Notes under the pieces: generated by a model
Databases searched by the model: none
Seen by the model: only the letters and a program-made list of their open reading frames with translations
What the model was told of the DNA's origin: nothing
Translations under genes and position numbers: made by a program
Shown: positions 59,146 to 64,000 of the stretch, one piece after another
Numbering within the stretch: position 1 is the first letter of the stretch
How the letters are laid out: every line of letters starts with the position of its first letter
DNA from: Streptomyces monomycini
Lineage (GTDB): Bacteria; Actinomycetota; Actinomycetes; Streptomycetales; Streptomycetaceae
DNA length: 64,000 nucleotides
Assembly: GCF_022271435.1 (NCBI RefSeq)
Contig: NZ_JAFIQY010000032.1
Location: 1 to 64,000 of the forward strand
Direction: 5' to 3'

Positions 59146-60389
59146 TGAGGGGACTCCTTCGTGTGCGGCGCGCCCGGCGCCGGAGACTTCCTTACGCGTG
59201 CCCGCCCGGCGCCCGGTTCTCCCGGCACGGGCCCCGGTACCGCCCCCGGCTCCGCGGCAGCCCCCGCCCCGGACCCGGCCTCCGCCCCCGCCGCCCGCAT
59301 CGGCAGCGGTGCGACGAACGCCGGAAGCAGCCCCACCAGGACACCGGCCGCCGGCCACAGCGGCAGGACGGGAGCGGTGAGCGGGACGGCGGGCGGGTGC
59401 AGGGCGGCCGGGTCGTAGGAGTTCGCCCAGATCATCAGGGCGGCCACCGCGATGCCGGAGCCCGACACCAGCCAGGCGCGCAGGCCCCACCGGTCGGGCC
59501 GGTAGCGGCTGCGCACGGACCGGCGGCCGCCCAGCCACAGTCCGCCGAGGGCCGCGACGAGTCCGGCGAGCAGCACCGGCAGGCCGTACGCGGCTCCGGT
59601 GTCGGCCAGCAGTCCGTACGTACCGGCGCAGACCCCGAGCAGGCCGCCGAGGGTGAGCGCGGTGGTGATGTGCCGTACGGCGGGCGGTACCTGCGCCGTA
59701 CGGCCGTAACCGCGCGCGTCCATCGCCGCGGCCAGCGACACCGAGCGTTCCAGCGCGCCCTCCAGGACCGGCAGCCCGACCTGGAGCAGCGCCTTGACGC
59801 CCCGGTCCGGGCGGCCGCGCAGCCGGCGGGCGGCGCGCAGCCGCTGCACGTCGGCGACGAGATGGGGCGCGAAGGACATCGCGACGACGACCGCGACGCC
59901 CGCCTCGTACAGCGCCCCCGGCAGGGACTTCAGCAGGCGGGCCGGGCTGGCGAGCGCGTTCGCGGCGCCGACGCAGATCAGCAGGGTGCCCAGCTTCAGC
60001 CCGTCGTAGAAGGCGAAGAGCATGCCCTCGGCGGTGACCCGGCCGCCGATGCGTACCCCGCGCGCCCACTCGGGCAGCGGCACTTCTGGCAGCGTGACCA
60101 GGGTGTGCGTGCCGGGGATGGGCGAGCCCAGGAGGAACGCGAAGACCAGCCGGATGCCGATCACCAGCAGGCCGAGCTTCAGGAACGCGCCGTACGAGCG
60201 GGCCCACGGCGCGTCCGTGCGGCGCGCCGCGACGACGTACCCGGCCACGCCGATCAGCAGGCCCAGCAGCAGCGGGTTGGTCGTCCGGGACGCCGCGGTG
60301 GCCAGGCCGAGCGCCCACAGCCACCAGGCGCCCGCGTGCAGCGCGGTCGAGCGGGTGGCGCGGGGGGCGCCGGCGACGCGGGCGCTCAT
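59142..60389 (-). CDS. ECF transporter T component (CbiQ/EcfT)
   Basis: 415 residues, about eight to nine hydrophobic segments. The EcfT signature helices are present: SLAAAMDARGYGRTAQVPPA holds the ARG motif that couples to the ATPases, and RLRAARRLRGRPDRGVKALL the preceding helix. The first half has NPLLLGLLIGVAGYVVAARR. A disordered Gly/Ala/Pro tail of about 60 residues is unusual. Starts and ends overlap its neighbours by four bases, so subunits are made together. Confidence 0.9.
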   Translation of the reverse strand: MSARVAGAPRATRSTALHAGAWWLWALGLATAASRTTNPLLLGLLIGVAGYVVAARRTDAPWARSYGAFLKLGLLVIGIRLVFAFLLGSPIPGTHTLVTLPEVPLPEWARGVRIGGRVTAEGMLFAFYDGLKLGTLLICVGAANALASPARLLKSLPGALYEAGVAVVVAMSFAPHLVADVQRLRAARRLRGRPDRGVKALLQVGLPVLEGALERSVSLAAAMDARGYGRTAQVPPAVRHITTALTLGGLLGVCAGTYGLLADTGAAYGLPVLLAGLVAALGGLWLGGRRSVRSRYRPDRWGLRAWLVSGSGIAVAALMIWANSYDPAALHPPAVPLTAPVLPLWPAAGVLVGLLPAFVAPLPMRAAGAEAGSGAGAAAEPGAVPGPVPGEPGAGRARVRKSPAPGAPHTKESPQ

Positions 60390-61120
60390 CCGCGGCGGCG
60401 GCGGGCCTGCCACCCGGCCGCCGCGCCCAGGACGACCACGACGGCGATGCCACTGATCAGTCCGGCGGAGGGGCCGCCCGAATCGTCGTCCGCCGCCTGC
60501 TCGCCGGAGGCGGCAGCGCCCCCGGAAGCACCCGGGTCCGGCGCACCGGAAGCGGAAGCGGAACCGGAGCCGGGAGCGGAACCGGAAGCCTTGTCCGCGC
60601 ACCCCGCCTTCGGATATCCGGCGATCGCGCACAGCAGCGCGCTCGCGTCGTACCGCAGCGGCTTGGCGACGGCCGCCAGCGCGTCACCGACCGTCCCGTC
60701 CTCCGGCAGCCGCGCGCACTCCGTACGGACCGGCGGCGGGTTCTCCCCGGCCGCCGCCTCCGCCTTCGTGCCGAAGTCGAGGACGAGTCCGACGCGCTTG
60801 GTGCCGTCCTGCGCGGACGTCTTCCCGCAGATCGCGGCGAAGTCCGCGGCCCGGCGCGGCTTGCCGGCCGCCGCCGAGTCGGCGCTGACGGTGAAACGGA
60901 AGCCCGCCACGGCGCCGTCCCGGGGGCGGCTGGTGGCCGGCCCCTCGGTCGCGTACGACCAGCCGCCCCCGGAGGCCGGGGCGCCGGCGGCGGGCCCGTC
61001 CCAGAAGGACCAGTAGCGGTACTCCTGCGCCTGGGCGGGCGCCGCGCCCAGGCCCGTGACCGTACCGGCCAGGGCCAGGGCGCCGAGGAGGCGGGCGGAG
61101 CGGGGCCGCGGCGGGCGCAT
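60386..61120 (-). CDS. SCO2322-family exoprotein, membrane-anchored
   Basis: 244 residues. Signal peptide (LLGALALAGTVTGLGAAPAQ), an exodomain (EYRYWSFWDGPAAGAPASGG, GWSYATEGPA, GAVAGFRFTVSADSAAAGKP, RVGLVLDFGTKAEAAAGE, CAIAGYPKAGC), a Ser/Gly/Ala repeat stalk and a C-terminal membrane helix (LISGIAVVVVLGAAAGWQAR). I recognise it as the SCO2322 family of streptomycetes. It is encoded between an alpha/alpha-barrel surface protein and an ECF importer. Residues like WSF...GGGWSY recall the small beta domain (DUF4430-like) of B12-binding proteins, which is an inference. Confidence 0.82.
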   Translation of the reverse strand: MRPPRPRSARLLGALALAGTVTGLGAAPAQAQEYRYWSFWDGPAAGAPASGGGWSYATEGPATSRPRDGAVAGFRFTVSADSAAAGKPRRAADFAAICGKTSAQDGTKRVGLVLDFGTKAEAAAGENPPPVRTECARLPEDGTVGDALAAVAKPLRYDASALLCAIAGYPKAGCADKASGSAPGSGSASASGAPDPGASGGAAASGEQAADDDSGGPSAGLISGIAVVVVLGAAAGWQARRRRG

Positions 61121-62451
61121 CAGACGTCGCTCTTCTTCCGGCGGCCGCTGAGCAGGAACCCGGCGCCGATGCTCGCCACGAACACGATGCCGAAGATCCA
61201 CCACACGCCGGAGTTCTGCTCGTCCTGGTCCTGCGCGTCCTTCTCCGGCGCGGCGGACGGCGCGGAGCTGCCGGCCGGCTTGGGGCCGGTGGCGTTCAGC
61301 TGCGCGACCAGGTCGGCGCCGCCGAAGGAGCGCGGGTCGGCGCCCGCGGCGTGCGCGGCGAGCACCAGCTGCGCGTACGCGGCCGGGCCGGCCTCCTTGG
61401 CCCAGTTCGCGGAGTTCTTCTCCAGCCACTTCAGCGGCGCCTGCGCGGCGTCGCCGTGCGAGCCGGCGGCGAGGGCCACCACGGCGTCGGCGGTGTTGCC
61501 GACGTCGGGCTGGTCCTCGGCGCCGGGCATCGCGGACTTCAGGTGCCCGCCGTTGGCGCCGAGCACCGCGGCCAGGTAGGCGGCGCCGCCCTCGGCGGCC
61601 TGCTTCGGGTCGCGCTTCGCGTCCTGGCCCGCCGCGCCACCCTCGCACTTCAGGGGCTTGACCGGCGCGTTGACGTCCTTGCCCGCCGGGTCGACCACGA
61701 AGCCGTCGCCCAGCCCGCCGAGCACGGCGGCGGCCGTGGCGTCCGCGTTCGGGGCCAGCTTGCCGTCCTTGGGCTGGAAGGCGAACGCGCCGCGCTCCCC
61801 TTCCTTCGCGTCGCAGCCGAGCTGGAAGGTGACCAGCGCGTCGTACGGGGACTTGCCGCCCTTCTGCACGGACTCCGGCTTCTGTCCCGCCGCCTTGAGC
61901 GCGCCGATCACCACGGAGGTGGAGTTGGCGTCACTGGGCGAGCCGCCCATCGAGGGCCAGCCGCCGTCGTCGTTCTGTACGGACTTCAGCCACTTCACGG
62001 CCTTCTGTACGGCGTCGTCGTGCCCGCCGAGCGCGGCCAGCGCCTGTACCGCGGCAGCCGTCTGGTTGGTGTCCCGCATCGTCTTGTCGTCGCAGGCCTT
62101 GGCCGGGTCGGCGCGGTAGGCGCTGAAGGCGCCGTCGGAGCACTGCTGCCCGGCGAGCCAGTCGACGCCCGTCACCGACGGACGCACCCCGACGGTGCGC
62201 TGCGCGAGGAGGGCGAGCGACTGCCGCCACACGCCGTCGAACTGCGGGTCCTTGCTGCCGTACAGCCCGTCGGGCAGCTTCGACGCCTGCGCGGCGGGCG
62301 CGGGGGAGTCGGCGGCCGCCACGGGGGCACCGGCCGCGCACAGCACGGCGGCCCCGGCCAGCGCCGCGGCGGCGCGGCGCGCCAGGACGGCGAAGGTGGG
62401 GGCCGTGGAAGCCCTGGGAGCCAGGGGAGCCTGGGAAGCCGTGGTGGCCAT
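61120..62451 (-). CDS. Surface-anchored prenyltransferase-like alpha/alpha-barrel protein
   Basis: 443 residues. Signal peptide (ARRAAAALAGAAVLCAAGAP), then repeated helical pairs of the prenyltransferase/squalene-cyclase/transcobalamin fold: DTNQTAAAVQALAALGGHDD, AVKWLKSVQNDDGGWPSMGG, NSTSVVIGALKAAGQ, NADATAAAVLGGLG, NTADAVVALAAGSHGDAAQA. The chain ends in a helix and basic tail (WWIFGIVFVASIGAGFLLSG then RRKK). The catalytic DxDD of cyclases is absent, so it is probably a binder. First gene after a cobalamin riboswitch and coupled (TGATG) to the SCO2322 gene and an ECF importer, which suggests capture of corrinoid at the cell surface. Confidence 0.85.
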   Translation of the reverse strand: MATTASQAPLAPRASTAPTFAVLARRAAAALAGAAVLCAAGAPVAAADSPAPAAQASKLPDGLYGSKDPQFDGVWRQSLALLAQRTVGVRPSVTGVDWLAGQQCSDGAFSAYRADPAKACDDKTMRDTNQTAAAVQALAALGGHDDAVQKAVKWLKSVQNDDGGWPSMGGSPSDANSTSVVIGALKAAGQKPESVQKGGKSPYDALVTFQLGCDAKEGERGAFAFQPKDGKLAPNADATAAAVLGGLGDGFVVDPAGKDVNAPVKPLKCEGGAAGQDAKRDPKQAAEGGAAYLAAVLGANGGHLKSAMPGAEDQPDVGNTADAVVALAAGSHGDAAQAPLKWLEKNSANWAKEAGPAAYAQLVLAAHAAGADPRSFGGADLVAQLNATGPKPAGSSAPSAAPEKDAQDQDEQNSGVWWIFGIVFVASIGAGFLLSGRRKKSDV

Positions 62452-62669
62452 CGGGTCGGTGCCTCTCGGATCAGGTCGCTGCGGTGGGTCCGCGGTGGGC
62501 CGGTGATGGGTGCTGCGGTGGACGCGCAGCCGCACTCGGACGCCCCGCCGCCCGCCGGTCGACGACCGGCCGCGGTGGCACCGGGCTCAGCTCCGCATAC
62601 CTCGACGGTGCCGCGCGCCGGGCGTCCGCGCGAGGAGGCGCGGCCTTCCGGCGGCGGGAGCCTTGGTCG
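62452..62669 (-). other. Leader between riboswitch and first ECF-operon gene
   Basis: GC-rich, no gene. It can fold into several hairpins, for example GCCGCGC- and CCGGCGCG-type arms at 62610-62640, and presumably holds the expression platform. No ribosome-binding site better than GAGAGGCACC is seen before the ATG. Confidence 0.4.
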
Positions 62670-62795
62670 TGCCCCAGCGGGTGCTCCGGCTCGCCGGGCG
62701 TACGGTGCCGTACGCGTCGGATCACGGTTGCGGGTCAGCGCCGGATTTCCACCGGCTTCCCCCGATCGGGCACAGGATGAAATTGTCTCGCACAC
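62670..62795 (-). promoter_or_regulatory. Cobalamin riboswitch controlling the ECF operon
   Basis: On the minus strand GGGGGAAGCCGGTGGAAATC, then CGGCGCTGACCCGCAACCGT, GTACGGCACCGTAC hairpin and GCGAGCCGGAGCACCCGC (B12-box-like, about 62677-62694) occur in the order of compact actinobacterial cobalamin riboswitches. The B12 box differs at a few bases from the textbook form. About 220 bases separate it from the first start codon, enough for a terminator or antisequester. Confidence 0.85.
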
Positions 62796-62850
62796 CTTAA
62801 CCGGCGGGCCGGGGGAGCCCCGGGTACGGGCTGGCCGGCAGGTGCACGCT

Positions 62851-63984
62851 TCACACCGCCCGGTACGTCACCGGCTCCGACCCCGAGGCCCCCGCTGCCC
62901 CCGCCCGCGAGGCCCCCGCTGCTCCCGACGCGCCCGAAGCCTCCGGCACCGCCTCCGCCAGCCCCAGCCGCACCAGCCGCCGTAGATGCGCCTCCGCCTC
63001 CGCGACCGCGATGGTGCGCGACGCGTACGGGATCCGATCCCACGGCCGGTTCCACTCCATGGCCTCGGCGAGCTGCCACGGCGTACGGGGTACGGCGAGC
63101 AGCGCGCGCAGCCCGGCCAGCCGCTCCTCGTGGTGGGCGAGCAGCTCGCGCACCCGGCCGGCCGCGTCCGTGAACGCGTGCTGGTGGGCGGGGAGCACCT
63201 CGGCGGGCGCCAGCCGGGCGACGCGTTCCAGGGAGGCCAGGTAGTCGCCGAGGGGGTCGGCGGGCGTCGCGTCGTCCGGGTCCTCGTAGAGCCCGATGTG
63301 CGGGCTGATGCCCGGCAGCAGGTGGTCACCGGAGAAGAGCCGGCCGTGGCCCGGCCGCCGGGCCGGGTGCTCCTCCTCCAGGTGCAGGCACACGTGGCCG
63401 GGCGTGTGGCCGGGCGTCCAGACGGCGCGCAGCCGGCGGCCGGGCAGGTCGAGGAGAGCGCCGGGCGCGATCTCGCGGTCGGGCAGCGCCGCCCGCTGCC
63501 CGGGGAGGTCGCGCACCGGGCCCTTGGCGCGCACCCGGCGCAGGGGCGCCAGGTGACTGTCGGGCGCGCCGGCCGCGGCCAGCTTGGCGATCAGGTGGTC
63601 CAGCCACCGGCCGGGTTCGGCCTCCCGGGTGCGGCGTACGACGGCGGCGTCCGCCGCGTGCATGGCGATCCACGCGCCGGACGCCTCCCGTACGCGGGCG
63701 GAGAGGCCGTGGTGGTCGGGGTGGTGGTGTGTGATGAGGACCCCGTGCAGGTCGGTGACGTCGAAGCCGCAGGCGGTGATCCCGGCGGTCAGGGTGTCCC
63801 AGGCGTCCGGGTCGTCCCACCCGGTGTCCACGAGGACCGGGCCGCGGCCGGTCTCCAAGAGGTGGACGAGGGTGTGGCCGAGCGGGTTGTCCGGGATGGG
63901 GACGGCGATCGACCACACGCCGCCCCGGTGGTCGGTCACCCGGGGCCCGGCCTCCGCCGCCCCCGTACGGGCCGCTGCCGTCAT
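62851..63984 (-). CDS. MBL-fold metallo-hydrolase
   Basis: 377 residues. Zinc motif THHHPDHHG (about 88-96), then TPGHTPGHVCLHLEE, FSGDHLLPGISPHIGLYEDP and LPAHQHAFTDAAGR complete the His/Asp set of glyoxalase II-like hydrolases. The C-terminal about 90 residues form a winged-helix-like LACTB2 tail (RTIAVAEAEAHLRRLVRLGLA), followed by an Ala/Gly/Ser repeat. ATG 63984 has GGAGGTG; the ATG three codons earlier overlaps it. The upstream neighbour is outside the window. Substrate unknown, likely a thioester or lactone. Confidence 0.88.
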   Translation of the reverse strand: MTAAARTGAAEAGPRVTDHRGGVWSIAVPIPDNPLGHTLVHLLETGRGPVLVDTGWDDPDAWDTLTAGITACGFDVTDLHGVLITHHHPDHHGLSARVREASGAWIAMHAADAAVVRRTREAEPGRWLDHLIAKLAAAGAPDSHLAPLRRVRAKGPVRDLPGQRAALPDREIAPGALLDLPGRRLRAVWTPGHTPGHVCLHLEEEHPARRPGHGRLFSGDHLLPGISPHIGLYEDPDDATPADPLGDYLASLERVARLAPAEVLPAHQHAFTDAAGRVRELLAHHEERLAGLRALLAVPRTPWQLAEAMEWNRPWDRIPYASRTIAVAEAEAHLRRLVRLGLAEAVPEASGASGAAGASRAGAAGASGSEPVTYRAV

Positions 63985-64000
63985 CCGCCGCACCTCCGCC

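Overview
The window looks like chromosomal DNA of a Streptomyces or close streptomycete. GC is very high with GC-rich third positions, GTG and some TTG starts are used, genes are packed with ATGA-type stop/start overlaps, and the families present (DUF6114/DUF6230 pair, SCO2322 family, CU044_5270 family, several ECF sigma factors, F420-dependent oxidoreductase) are typical of Streptomyces. All calls come from reading the sequence; no database search was run.

Layout. (1) 1-3.6 kb is a gene-poor accessory edge. It holds a cut-off CDS, a small membrane protein, a ribbon-helix-helix regulator with a repeated palindromic operator, the 3' half of a tRNA-Val(UAC) with its terminator (an attachment-site footprint), a tyrosine-integrase relic, a small conserved-looking protein and a very G-rich tract. 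(2) 3.7-5 kb: DoxX and VOC proteins. (3) 5-12.3 kb: a Ni/Co permease behind a cobalamin riboswitch, diverging from a lipoprotein/FecCD/ATPase importer. The importer converges on an isonitrile (PvcA/IsnA-type) synthase-P450 pair. (4) 12.8-17.8 kb: copper-related genes (Met-rich small membrane protein, CopA-type ATPase, PCu(A)C-like protein, ECF sigma factor with a divergent zf-HC2 protein, His/Met-rich membrane protein). (5) 17.9-31 kb: MarR/hydrolase operon, two divergent GT-C glycosyltransferases around a palindrome, kinase/methyltransferase operon, universal stress protein, GNAT, DedA, a Cu/Zn-SOD-like protein, a second DoxX and a PhoD phosphatase. (6) 31-45.7 kb: secreted HNH nuclease, FetB-like permease, UPF0016/GDT1 cation exporter with a structured leader, HAD, peptidoglycan-binding protein, DHA2 transporter with an extra C-terminal domain, a paralogous gene pair, ABM and F420 enzymes, MHS transporter, a second SOD-like protein and an aldo/keto reductase. 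(7) 45.7-56 kb: ECF sigma/CU044_5270 pair, a stand-alone ctaD, DUF6114/DUF6230, a divergent cyp125/fadA5-like pair with KstR-like boxes, a frameshifted DinB gene and a small SLT-like protein. (8) 56.4-62.8 kb: a five-gene translationally coupled operon behind a second cobalamin riboswitch (alpha/alpha-barrel surface protein, SCO2322 protein, EcfT, fused EcfA-EcfA, S component), then an MBL-fold hydrolase.

Most interesting systems: (a) the isonitrile synthase + P450 + metal/metallophore-type importer next to a copper efflux/chaperone set, a candidate isonitrile metallophore (chalkophore-like) locus; (b) the riboswitch-controlled ECF operon whose two anchored exoproteins may be a bacterial split analogue of transcobalamin; (c) a multi-hairpin leader before the GDT1-type exporter that could sequester its ribosome-binding site; (d) the tRNA-Val half site and integrase relic marking an integrated element on the left edge.
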